Shown in pieces: positions 23,475 through 33,900 of a stretch of 64,000 nucleotides of DNA. The position numbers were made by a program, and so were the translations under genes. The stretch is from NCBI GenBank assembly GCA_015680685.1, contig MNCI01001903.1:481093-545092 (forward strand). The letters are read 5' to 3'. Source of the DNA: Gnetum montanum. Lineage: Eukaryota; Streptophyta; Gnetopsida; Gnetales; Gnetaceae. Each line of letters opens with the position of its first letter. The first letter of the stretch is position 1. The notes under the pieces were generated by a model. That model did not search any database and was not told the DNA's origin. It worked only from the letters and a program-made list of their open reading frames with translations.

Positions 23475-24362
23475 TGATAAATCATGTTTTGACTGGCTCT
23501 GATATTAGGTACATAATGTCATAGCCTCGATATCGGATATCAAATATCATACCCCAAAATGCGATCTCGCATATCCAATATCGTGGGGTATATGCCAGCC
23601 TATAAATATAGTGCTTGGACACATAGTTTCCATATAGTTTTTATCATAGCATAGCAAAGCTCTTGTAATTTGTTTTCTCTAGAGTTAGAATATTTTCCAA
23701 AGTGCCTACAACAAGAGTTATTGAGTGTATAAACCTTTATTCGAGCACTATTGTACCTAAGCATGGCAATGTATGCGGAAATAAAGATGAACTTTCTAAT
23801 CAAACCTTGCAGCACCTTGGCTAGCTTAAATATTTTATTTATGCATTTAATGTTTCATGTAATTTCCTTTGATGCTTCTAAGTAATTAAGCTAAAGTAAG
23901 CTACTGATATTCAATAGCAGTTAATTAATTAAGAACATAAGTACGACCGCTTCCAGCATGTGTATGACCCTTGGTAATCCTGATAACGCTTAACATTTGG
24001 TAACTCAACAGCATTATACGTGTTTAAGATGTGCACAGAAAGTGGGATCGAACATTTATGTTAGAATAGTTAGTTATTGATCAGCAATTAGACTAAGTTA
24101 AATTGATTATAAATTATGTTTAAACTTGTTCTTAATTGTAGACAAATAAAACATAAAATAATAAAAATCATGTGCCTCAATTATGCTTAACCATACAATT
24201 AAGCTCCACATGTATAGTTGAGAAGACAATGATTGCCGCAATTAGATTTCACGTCTTGGAACCAGTGTACTTAAGAACTTAAGGTCTACAGAATTTGACC
24301 AAATCGTGCATGAACACTTGTGATTCGTATGGTTGGGCATAGGGGTACCTCATCACTCATCA
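23475..24362 (+). repeat. Element B 3' LTR (888 bp)
   Basis: It starts TGATAAATCATG and ends CTCATCA. U3 is rich in GATATC-like words around 23520-23590. The TATA box CCTATAAATATA is near 23604. R/U5 shares the common blocks with the other LTRs, in weaker form (TTGGTAATCCTGATAACG, TTTGGTAACTCAACAG). Its partner 5' LTR is missing, so no target duplication can be read. The next bases are ATAAA. Confidence 0.9.
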
Positions 24363-26093
24363 ATAAATATATAATGTACAAAGTAGACTTTATCATATTT
24401 TGTAGAAGGAATAGGTTATATCTAGGAGTAGGTCGTAAATCGTTATTTTCCAAGTTATATTTGTAGTGGGTTCATAATGGATGGCTAAACATAACTCACA
24501 AATATGATTGATGATGTTGTAGAGCCTATTTTACTAAAAATAGAAATAATAATAAGCTATGCTAAGTACAAGTCCAAGTGGAAGTAAAATTCTTGAGCAA
24601 TAAGTATCAAATTTGTCAAACTATTGTCATGCTCCTAAATTCATGTATCAATTGGGCAATCAAATTATAAGGGTCATAGGTTTGATTCTACTAGGTAGCA
24701 TTGAGTTATAAATTTAAAGAAAAATTTTTCGTAAAAGGAATTTTGAAACTAGTTCAATAAATCCAAGGAGTCTCGTTGGATGTAACTAAAAAATTTTAGT
24801 TTCAATTTCATTAATCTACTACAAGGTGAACCAAGTTGATTAATTACTAGGAAACTAAGTTAAATGTGGTTAGTGCTCAATATTTCAATGTACTCATTTC
24901 ACTTTAATAACCCAACGAGAAATGTAAATGCAAGCATCATACAAAATTATACTATTAAATTACATTAAAATAAAGTACGTAGTATATAAAACTAATCTAA
25001 GTCAAAGTGCTGCGATTTGAATGAATGAATCTTATTATTTATTATGAAGCATTATGATATCCAAGCATAAGTTAAATAAAGACTCTTTCAACTAACTTAA
25101 ATATATGCTGCAAGAAGTTGTTGATTGCTATAAATCATGGAATAATACTATAAAACTTTTGGTACAACGAACTAAAATTATGTTTTCTATGCATAAAAAA
25201 TTATGTATTTACAAGCCAAAAGTTGATTTGTGTTTAAGCATATATGTTAATGCATATGCATTAAGTGTTAACACATCCTATCAAAGAATGGAGTTTTCAC
25301 ATTCATCACACTTTTAGACATAGTTGATGAAGAGTCTCTTAGAGAAGAATGAATCTTATTACTCAAATAAAAATAGATATTGACAATTTCCTAACACCTC
25401 TCACTCTTTCATAGCCAACTCTACAACTTATTTATATTAGTTGTTTAGGGTTTTAAGACATTTCATTTTTATAAACAACATCTCTCATTCCATTGTTGAG
25501 ATTGTGTTTGTGTCCATAACTTCAATATTGGTTGTTCTTGATCATGTTACTCCCCATTGTATAAGTAAATTTGTCATTGAAATCAAAGTCACAAACATCT
25601 CTAAATAAAGTTAATATTGAAGTTCCACCTAAACTTGAAGTTATATATCTTTTTTCTTTTTGTTTAAAAGTAAAAGAAAATAATGCAAGCTTCAATATTA
25701 GGAACAATTTTTAAAAAAAGCAATAAACAAAATTGAAACATAAGATGTGTATGGAATTCTCCTTTTATGAATGAGGAAATTTTATGAATATGATTAATGA
25801 CATAGTATTTTAATTCTAATCGATAATAGAAAGGGAAATAAAAAACTGATGAGGAAGCCTTACACGCAAACAATCCATCCATACACACGATCCATTTCTA
25901 GAGTGTGCTGACTTACAAGCCGTAACACAAGCGGCAGCGACGCTATGCAATGTAGCATGGACGATGATTAATGGATGCTTCCTTGTCATTGGAACTTGCT
26001 TGCTGTTTGCGTTTCCCTGCTTTGACTAGTTCAAAGTCGAAATTCGCCGCAACGTAACACGCACCTTACCCTAATCTATTAAAATACAATAAC
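24363..26093. other. Intergenic DNA between element B and the GLR gene
   Basis: AT-rich low-copy sequence without a supported gene. Frames at 25105-25317 (+), 25522-25707 (-) and 25664-25888 (-) are short, AT-driven and unlike known proteins. A degraded SINE-like stretch lies at 24671-24712. Composition rises in GC after about 25900 towards the gene. Confidence 0.6.
24671..24712 (+). repeat. Partial copy of the putative SINE (box B region)
   Basis: GGTCATAGGTTTGATTCTAC and the following TAGGTAGCATTGAGTTATAA match the box B and post-box parts of the two fuller copies at 33236-33380 and 33436-33560. The box A half is not recognisable here. Confidence 0.5.
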
Positions 26094-26094
26094 C

Positions 26095-26187
26095 GTTGCC
26101 ACCAATCAATGCATTGTCTTCTGTGGTACGGTACGTTGCCAGTTGCCACCATTCAATGCATTGTCCGCCTCTGGTACGGTATCTGTA
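26095..26187 (+). repeat. 47-bp tandem duplication upstream of the GLR gene
   Basis: The unit starting GTTGCCACCAATCAATGCAT and ending TGGTACGGTACGTTGCCA (26095-26141) is followed at once by GTTGCCACCATTCAATGCAT...CTGGTACGGTATCTG. It lies 60-150 bases before the start codon, in the promoter or leader. The doubled CCAAT-like CCACCAATCAAT word may matter for transcription. Confidence 0.8.
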
Positions 26188-26242
26188 TGGATACACATCT
26201 ATTTCATACTAAATTATGTGCCCTTGTAACAGGCGGGCGCTA

Positions 26243-26251
26243 ATGCGATGA
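26243..26251 (+). promoter_or_regulatory. Two-codon upstream ORF overlapping the GLR start
   Basis: ATG CGA TGA at 26243-26251 is a minimal open frame whose stop overlaps the ATGATG of the GLR start. If the transcript includes it, it could tune initiation. The transcript start is unknown, and the preceding CTTGTAACAG could instead be a splice acceptor of a leader intron. Confidence 0.45.
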
Positions 26252-29200
26252 TGAACGCCTTCGGAGGAGCAAACATGTCCTTTGTTCTACGGCGGTGGCG
26301 GTGGCTGTGGCTGTGGCTGTGGCTGTTGATGACCACGATTCTGCAGCTGCAAACGGCACTGTTGGCACCAGCAGCAGCAGCAGCGGCGTCTTCGTCGTCG
26401 TCGTCGTCGTCGGGTGGCACGGTAACGGCAGGGGCAGTACTGGCTCTGGACACAACCATCGGCAACATGGCAAAGGCCGCCATCGAAATCGCAGTGGAAG
26501 ACATCAACGCCGACCCTGCCCTGCTCAACTCCACACTCTTCTCCGTCGACATTCGTAACTCCAACCAGAGCGCCGTCACCGGAGCCTTCCAAGGTTGCTT
26601 CGCCTTCTTCAACCGCATTTGTTTTACTTTTGCATTATTTGCGGTTTAGTTTGTTGAACAAGCAGTAGTTGAATGTACACGCTTGCGTGTGCAACTGCAT
26701 CAGCACGGGAGCTAGTGAGGAACAAGAACACAGTGGCCATAATAGGGCCGCAGACGTCGGTGGTGGCGGAGTTCGCGGCCAAGCTGGGGGACGCGGCGCA
26801 CGTGCCTCTGCTCACATTCGCGGCGCCCAACCCGTGGCTGTCCATGGCCCGCTTCCCTTTCTGGATGCGCCTCTCCTACAGCGACGCCGTGCAGATGCGG
26901 GCCATCGCAGACGTGGTGGCCCATTTCGAGTGGCACAACGTCGCTCTGCTCTACGTCGACGACGACTTCGGCCAGGGTGCCATCCTCGCGCTCACCGACG
27001 CCCTCCGTGACGCCAACGCCCGTCTCAATTACTCGGCGCCGGTGCCACCTTCTCCCACAAATGATTCCAACATGGAAACCATCCTGCGCAACCTGACGCT
27101 GCAGCCGTCCCGCGTGGTCGTCGTCACGGTGCGCCCGGAATCGGCCAAGCAGCTCTTCCGAGTGGCGGCCCGTCTGGGCATGGTTAACAGCGACTACGTG
27201 TGGATCGTGTCCAACGGCATCGCCAGCCTCCTCACTTCCTTCGACTCCGTCACGCTGGCGTCCATGCAGGCCGTGCTGGGCGTCCGCACCGCCATGCCCA
27301 ACCTCAGCGCCCCTAACGTGTCGCGCTTCACGTCGCGCTGGACGACGCGCTTTCTGCAACACCAACCGCACTCCCGCGCCGCCAACGTCAACATCTTCGC
27401 TTTGCTCGCTTACGACTGCACCTGGGCCGTGGCTCGCGCAGTCAACGCCGTCCTCGCCACCGGAAATCTAACGTTTTCCGGCAAAACGGCCACCGGCGGC
27501 GGCGACACCTTCGACGTGGCCGTGTTTCCGAGCGGCCAGCAAATGAAGGAGAGCATCATGAAAGTCAACTTTGACGGCCTCAGCGGCCCCATCCAGCTGA
27601 ACCAGGGTAACGGTGAACCCGTCAGCCAGGCTCTTGACATCGTCAACGTCGCAAACGGTGCCGTCACTGTGGTGGGTTCGTGGAAAGCCCAACAATCGTC
27701 GTCGTCGTCGTCTTCTTACAACGATTTGTTGATTGTGTGGCCCAAACGACGCAAGGGGCCACCGCGCGGGTGGCAGATTCCAGCAAATAGGAGCACTAAG
27801 CTCAGGATTGGGGTTTCCTGGGATCCTGGATTTCCGCAATTCGTCACTTACAATCAGAGCAATGGGAACGCGTCTGGGTTCTGCATCCAAGTCTTCGAAG
27901 CTGCCATCAGAAAGCTCGGTTACGATCTGCCCGTCCAGTATATTCCCCATGGCAATGGCACCATTTATCCTGGCTACTACAACGACCTCGTCTACCATGT
28001 CTACCTCGGAGTGAGCTTTACGGGCCTTCTTTTTCTTTCATAAAAACATATTCTGCTAATAATAAATTTTGACCGTTTACTTTGCGGACATTGACTTTGA
28101 ACCAAAAACAGTATCGTCTTTATTTTTATTGAGCAATTTTTTCCTCATTTTTGCCTTGGTGGGAGTCCCCCGTATTAAGTGATTCGTATGCAGACGTACG
28201 ATGCTGTAGTTGGGGCTATCACAGTGTTGGCGAATCGCAGCAAGTACGTGGATTTCACGCAGCCCTATACGGAGGCTGGTTCGATTCTGGTAGTCAGGGT
28301 AGACGATGGCAATGCGAATGCGCTGATATTTCTGAAGCCCTTCAAGTTAGACATGTGGCTCACCACCGTTGCCCTCTTCATCACAACAGCTTTCATTACC
28401 TGGCTCATGGAACAAAGATGGAACAGGCTATTCCACGAAAGGAGCACCATTTTATGGTATAATGTATTTGAACTCTCCCCTTCGTACTTTTACAATTCGG
28501 TGATAGATCCCTACTTTAACGATCCGTTGCCAGATTAAAATTTTTGTCAACCTGACTTAAATCCGCCTTACTTCTTCCAGTCTACTGCCAACCAAATTTT
28601 CGGCCTTGGTGGATAATCTTGACTTTTTGTGTGCAGGTTCCCTTTCACCGCAATATTTTTCACACACCGTAAGTCACGCACACTTACATTCAGCATCTTC
28701 GCTCCTATTCCAGTGAACAATACTGACAGGTCTGAATGAATAAATCATTACATTGACTCTCCAGGAGAGACGATCCACAGCAGCTTCGCGCGTTTGGTGT
28801 TGATGGTGTGGCTGTTCGCAGTAATGGTGCTCGTATCCAGTTACACCGCCAGTCTTTCGTCACTTCTAACGTCCAATCAGATCAATGTGGACATTCAGAA
28901 TATCGACTCCGTCATAAGCAAGGGATATCGCATTGGCTACCACCAGGGCTCCTTCGCTGACCAGTATCTAGAGCAAAAGTTCAACATAAGCAAAAGCCAA
29001 CTTGTTTCATTTAGTAGCATTGATCAATACGTGGAGGCATTAAACAAGGGCATAAAAAATGGAGGGGTCGTAGGTATATTCGAGGAAAAAACCATTGTAC
29101 AAAATGTTCTCGAGAAGCTAAGCTGCCAATCGTACCAGCAAATCAGATCAGTCGTTAAAACTTCAGGCTTTGGCTACGTAAGTTCCTTTCCCTACTGCAA

Positions 29201-29611
29201 AATCATTCACTACTTCGAATGCTCGTGTCCAAGTTTTGTTGCTCGATCGATCTTCAAATGTGATTTTCTACTTTGAATGGTCGTTAGGGGTTTCCAAAAG
29301 GATCGCCGCTTGTGTCGGACATCTCGAAATCGGTATTGAATGTGTCGGAAAGCAAAAAGATGCAGGATCTGAGGAACACATGGTTCGGACAGGACGACAA
29401 GTGCGCAGATTTCACCAAATCGTCGTGGAAAAGAAGTCAGCTCGACCTGCAACACTTGTGGGGCATCTTCGTCATCACCGCAAGCGTTTCAGTTATAGCA
29501 GTAATTTTCCATTGCTTCAGGCGCCAGCAGCAGCAACAGCAGCCACCACCAGAAGTTCCGAACCAGCAACAGCAGGCACCACCAGCAGCTCTAAAGCAGC
29601 AACAGCATTAG
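26248..29611 (+). CDS. GLR: Glutamate receptor-like cation channel (GLR), six exons
   Basis: Exons by GT-AG sites and frame: 26248-26593, 26704-28010, 28194-28456, 28637-28668, 28765-29177, 29288-29611. Together they are 2685 bp and encode 894 residues, the usual plant GLR length. Order: hydrophobic Trp/Leu signal segment (about 10-40), amino-terminal ligand domain (about 60-430, with VAIIGPQTSVVAEF), first ligand-binding half (NRSKYVDFTQPYTEAG), M1 near 604-623, pore loop WFPFTAIFFTHR at 639-650, M3 with SYTASLSSLLT at 675-685, second ligand-binding half (GFPKGSPLVSDIS), M4 at about 843-864, and a Gln/Pro-rich cytosolic tail. The family forms amino-acid-gated calcium-permeable channels in plant membranes. 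ATGs at 26248, 26251 and 26275 are possible starts. No stop or frame break was found, so it is probably functional. The clade is not determined. Confidence 0.93.
28637..28668 (+). other. 32-bp microexon of the GLR gene (pore loop)
   Basis: It is flanked by TTTTTGTGTGCAG and GTAAGTC. With two bases from the previous exon it completes a Trp codon and encodes FPFTAIFFTH, the re-entrant pore loop. Both flanking introns have good GT-AG ends and phases fit on both sides. Without it, M1 would join M3 out of frame. Confidence 0.9.
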
Positions 29612-29731
29612 CAGGGACAACGCCTGATTCCTTTGATCCTTTATTCGACATTTCTTTAATTTACCTTCTTCACGAAAACATAAATTATGTAATCATTAAA
29701 GCAGAGACAAAATCTATTCAGATTTGGGTTA

Positions 29732-29828
29732 AATAAAACAGAAATGGCGTTCTCGAGTAACCTTCCAGTATTCCTTAACCCAACGTGTCCATGAGAAAAT
29801 AGCTGAAGTGCTTGAAGGTTAAAATAAA
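29732..29828 (+). terminator. Candidate GLR polyadenylation signals
   Basis: AATAAA at 29732-29737 and again at 29823-29828 lie 120-220 bases after the stop, in T/A-rich sequence. Plant signals are degenerate, so either could be used. Confidence 0.5.
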
Positions 29829-30054
29829 TGGTAGTTGTAAATTTCAACCAGCTTTTTTAAAAGTGTCTTAATTTTGAATGCTGAGTTGGCTAGTGTGTTC
29901 CAGGTAATTAAAATTTACAAGCTCCTTGGGTAATTTACGGATAGAGGAAGAAAGCTCTGCATAAACAGAAATGCAGAATCTAAAATGAGGCTGGAGACAT
30001 GTTTTTCAAAACGCAACTGAAATAAAAATGGTTTATCAAGGAGCTGAAATATTT

Positions 30055-30280
30055 CCTAAAACAGGGCTGAACCAGAAATATTTGAAACATTCCAAAACAG
30101 CGCTAAAGCGCTTTATCACAAAACGTCAGAAATACGAAGAAATTTATAATAATGTAAATAATAAATTCATAAGTCCTAAAACAGAGCCGATCCAGAGATA
30201 TTTGAAATATTTTCCGAAAATAGCGCTTAAGCGCTTTATCGTAAACAATTAGAAGTCGGAGGAAATTTGTGATAACGTAA
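30055..30280 (+). repeat. Two diverged 120-bp tandem units with a palindromic core
   Basis: CCTAAAACAG recurs at 30055 and 30175, and the units align over about 110 bases (CAGAAATATTTGAAA / CAGAGATATTTGAAA, GCGCTTTATC, GAAATTT). Each contains AGCGCTNAAGCGCT. In the second unit this is a perfect 14-bp palindrome at 30222-30235. Because 120 is a multiple of three, a 74-residue frame crosses both, but it has no known homology. Confidence 0.75.
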
Positions 30281-31572
30281 ACTTCAGGAAGGCAAAAGAG
30301 CATGAGCATCGACTCTGTTACTTTCAGTTAGCTTAGAAAAACCAAAGCATGCTGCAGTTCATCCTCATCGCCTCAGCATGTGCACATTTTCCGCATAAGA
30401 AACATAAGTTAGTCACCACAATGAAAAAAATGCAATTCTTAAAGCCGTTTCCTCTCTCTTTTCTTTCTTTCTTTCCTTCTTTTCTTGACTGGCATATGGC
30501 AAAATTTTTGACAGTGCATACGATTGGCATAATAGCTGCAGGAAACTAAAAACCATTTTTACTAGCATTAATCCCAGACACACAGGCAAACAGAGTCCTC
30601 TGCTTGCTCTCAAACATCAAAATCTTTCCAAGCCTATTCTTAAAATTTCGAAACCCCGTCCAATAAAATAAACCCTAAAATTGCCCAAGTTAAAGAGATC
30701 GTATGATATAAATAACATGGTGAACTGTTCGTTATATACATTTGAAATGTTGGTTATATACATTTAGCAGAGAAGATAACAGTTCAGAAGTTTATTAATT
30801 CACCCATCATATATTATTGGCCTCTCAGCCAAAACCAGTTGCAGAACTGGTCAGAATATGTGAATTTAGAGTAAACTGATAAAATAAGAAATGGGGTAAA
30901 AGTGCCGCTGCACCAGCTAAAAAAAGTTTCGTCTAAACAGAAAGAAAGCCGTTTTTCGTCACGCTGCCCTTTGGTGACCCTGAAACGCAAATCCTTGTCC
31001 AAAAGGCACGTTTCGTGGAACTGAAATGTGATGACATACGATGCGATGACCAAGTGTTTGTTAATATTGTTTTAATTGCTTGTTAAGTCTCTCCAATAAG
31101 AAATCGTTGTTTAGATTTTTCTTTTGCTCAATAATCTATAAAATCTTCTTTCAGTTTTGGAATTACCTCGCTACCTTTATCTTAGTTAAGCAGTGAACAA
31201 CAAAAGGTTCTCTGAATCCTAGCAACATGCCAACCTCAACTTAATCTTTTTGTTCTGCTTCACGGGGTTTTCAAGCCAAGTGTTTTATGACATGCTTCAG
31301 TTGAGCAACTTCAACTCGTTAACATATGTACACTTTTGATTCATCAACAACAAATTTGCTTTCCTTTTCTTTTACGAAACACTAACTACAAGAAAAGATC
31401 TTAGATAGCAATAACATACAACTAGAAGTCTCCCAATTATACTTTCAAAATAAACTATCATACTAAAATAAGGATCCAACGGAGCTAGTGATACAGCCCT
31501 TCAAAATTTTTGTAGGGTCTCCTTAGTTCTTTCATGCCTTATCTGGAAATTGGAAATTTTTATTGCGTTTAG

Positions 31573-31745
31573 GAAATCAGAAAGGATTTTTTGGACAGTT
31601 CCAAAGCCTTAACAAAGTTGAAAATATCATTAAGGTAATGCCCAAGCAAATAAGATTTTTGTGAAATCAGAAAGGAATTCTTGGAAGGTTCCAACGCTTC
31701 AATTGATATAATGCTCAAGCAAATAAGATGCAATTTTTGATAAAA
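31573..31745 (+). repeat. Two diverged 90-bp tandem units
   Basis: GAAATCAGAAAGGA at 31573 and 31663, and AATGCCCAAGCAAATAAGAT against AATGCTCAAGCAAATAAGAT, mark two units offset by about 90 bases. The middle is more diverged. No coding sense. Confidence 0.7.
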
Positions 31746-33235
31746 AAAAAATACATACCTGTCGAAGCACCTTTAAAAAACGTAGGTAAGGATAAGTAGC
31801 AATCCTCGATGCATAGACCAGAGATGGGTCCTGAAAATGGCACCATCATGGAAAGCGTCCTTCCCTCTGCAAATTATTTATCCCCTCTACAGCGGCTCCA
31901 AAAGCATCTAACAACGAGAAACCCTAGATGAATTATCCAAATCAAGAATCAAAACAACGTTGAAAGAATTTCAAATCACGAAACCCTAGTTGTGCGAAGC
32001 CAAGGAAGAGACGCAGATGCAAATCCAATGGCAAATCTGTACGGAGTGGACCACCAAAGTGATGGAAAGTTGGAAACCACTTCGCCGCCATTAATTCATT
32101 TTTTTTGCCAAATAACAGAGCTATTCAGCAAGAACTCATGCCCAAAACAGAACAGTCCAACATGATTACTTCGTAGCCTTCACAAGGTACACTGAAAGCG
32201 AGCCACAACCAGAGATGTTTTTGGCTTGCAAACTAATTTCTAAACCCCAACAGAGCAGTTAGTTTTGTTGATAGGGTTCCCGTCAGGCCGTCACTGACAT
32301 TCAGAACACACTTCTCAAAGAATGCAAAATCAGGACCAGATTCCAATACAGACTGCTGCACAGAATGCAGTGTGGAATGCAGAATGCGGTGCACTTCAAT
32401 TCCGGTCGTGGCCACTTACCTTCGATGCCATCCGTCTTTCATGAACGGTAAACGACGTCGGAGAATTGTTTACCAATATTTTTACAATGCACAAATTTTA
32501 GATTCATATCTTATTAACCGTTAAAACACATATACGTTGTAACCTAGGTGATCTTTTAAGTGTTAGCACATTGTTTTCTTTTTCAAGAGGTTGCCACTTG
32601 GATGTTTCATGAAAGTTTCTTATTAACCTATATGCTTGTAAGGGGTATATATAGTGATTACATTGTTAATTTGGTTAGAATATGTAAATCTAGGTTGAAT
32701 CCTAAGAAATATGTTAATTTGGTTCATTATCTTATTAGGCAAGAAGTTATTTCAAGTCACAATTAAGGCATTGTTATGTTCTAAAATTCTTCTAATGTCT
32801 TCTTGAGAAGCAACTTGCACCACCCATAGGCTATCTACTAGCGGCTCCATGAAGTGGGGAAGGAACGGTGGTTGCTTCTACACTTGCAAAACTAGTTTGA
32901 TGGGTTGATGGTTGCTCTTGTACACATGTTGGTACGATTCAATATAGTATTAGTATTAGTTGTGGGGTTTTGGGCCCTAAAGAATGTAGCATGCTATATG
33001 TCTTGGGGTGTACTTATAATCAAATTATTTTAGGCTCTAACATCCGCTATGTATATGCTTGGGACATATATATAGTCTTTGAGTTTCCCCTCATAATGGC
33101 ATTGATCATTATTACTCTAGGTAGCTCAAGTAGTTAGCTCATTATCTTGTTAAACAAAGGTTGCCAATCCAAGTCACACTTGAGGCATCATTATATTCAT
33201 TTAATAAAGTCATAGGTTGTATCATAAAAGATATA

Positions 33236-33380
33236 GTGATTTGACATTGTTAACCTAGTGGTAAGACTCTTAATTAGAAACCCCCAAGTCATGGGTTTGA
33301 TTCTAGTAGGAAATGCTAGGTTATAAAGTTTTAATTGGACTATATATCTTGTGGTGTACCTATATTACAATTAAGAGTAT
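33236..33380 (+). repeat. Putative tRNA-derived SINE, copy 1
   Basis: It has a box A-like TTAACCTAGTGGTAAGA and, about 33 bases later, a box B-like GGGTTTGATTC, as in tRNA genes and tRNA-derived SINEs. It is followed by TAGGAAATGCTAGGTTATAA and a tail TATATCTTGTGGTGTACCTA. The tail also occurs alone at 32988-33037. No intact cloverleaf was drawn, so it is not called a tRNA gene. Confidence 0.6.
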
Positions 33381-33435
33381 TATTAAAATCTTAATACATA
33401 ACAAATTAATCTAACTAATTTAATATGCAATTAAT

Positions 33436-33560
33436 AATGAGGTGTTAGCTTAGTGGTAAGACTTTTGATTTGAAAACTCAAAGTCATGGATTCGATTTTG
33501 GTAGGTAATGCTAAGTTATATAGCTTGGGGTATACCTATCTAATAATTATTTTAGGATTC
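33436..33560 (+). repeat. Putative tRNA-derived SINE, copy 2
   Basis: Box A-like TAGCTTAGTGG at 33446-33456 and box B-like GGATTCGATTT at 33488-33498, with the same body and tail as copy 1 (GGTAATGCTAAGTTATATAG, TTGGGGTATACCTATC). About 75 percent identical to copy 1 by eye. Same strand as copy 1, about 200 bases apart. Confidence 0.65.
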
Positions 33561-33900
33561 CAACACCCTAATGGGCAATTAAGTAAATCCTAATCTCGCA
33601 TAAGGCAATGAGTATCCATTTCTAGATTGTTGTACATATCCTAAACTCACATACTGACTATTGGAATTATCAAGTATTATGCTACTAAGCGAACCAAGCA
33701 ATAGCGTTGTTGGGATTAACAAGTGAATATGTGTCTATACTCGAAACTAGTCATGTTCATTTTGCCAATTCATTAACACAAATAAAATAAATAAATATTA
33801 TGCTAAGTACATTAAGAAATTAATTTGTAATTATAAAAATTAGTAAATTATGTCAAATACTACAATGAACATAAATAAATCTTAATTTCACTATCATCAT

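Larger units (their letters stand above)
29829..32555. other. Low-copy intergenic DNA downstream of the GLR gene
   Basis: No gene is supported. The stretch holds two local tandem duplications (30055-30280 and 31573-31745), a CT-rich tract at 30449-30485 and otherwise unremarkable AT-rich sequence. Short frames on both strands show no known motif. Confidence 0.6.
32556..33900. other. AT-rich DNA with SINE-like copies; no gene
   Basis: Besides the SINE-like copies, a diverged direct repeat of about 60 bases (TTCATTATCTTATTAGGCAA at 32722 and TCATTATCTTGTTAAACAA at 33138, both followed by an AAGTCACA word) suggests repeated insertion or duplication. The frame 32560-32766 has no known motif. Confidence 0.55.

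Noticed and set aside
960-24362. Integrated pararetrovirus
   Set aside because: RT and RNase H are present, but LTRs, a tRNA-Asp primer site, integrase, polypurine tracts and 5-bp target duplications show Ty3/gypsy LTR retrotransposons.
26712-27371. 219-residue open frame on the minus strand within the GLR gene, plus other long frames at 26295-26558 and 27468-27998
   Set aside because: They are antisense or off-frame to GC-rich GLR exons, where stops are rare by composition. Their Arg/His/Gly-rich translations show no domain.
30028-30252. 74-residue frame as a small gene
   Set aside because: The frame is open because the duplication unit is 120 bp, a multiple of three. No homology, no clear start context; treated as a repeat.
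33436-33560. Functional tRNA gene
   Set aside because: Box A and B words are present, but paired stems are imperfect and the body and tail are shared with other degraded copies. It fits a SINE better.
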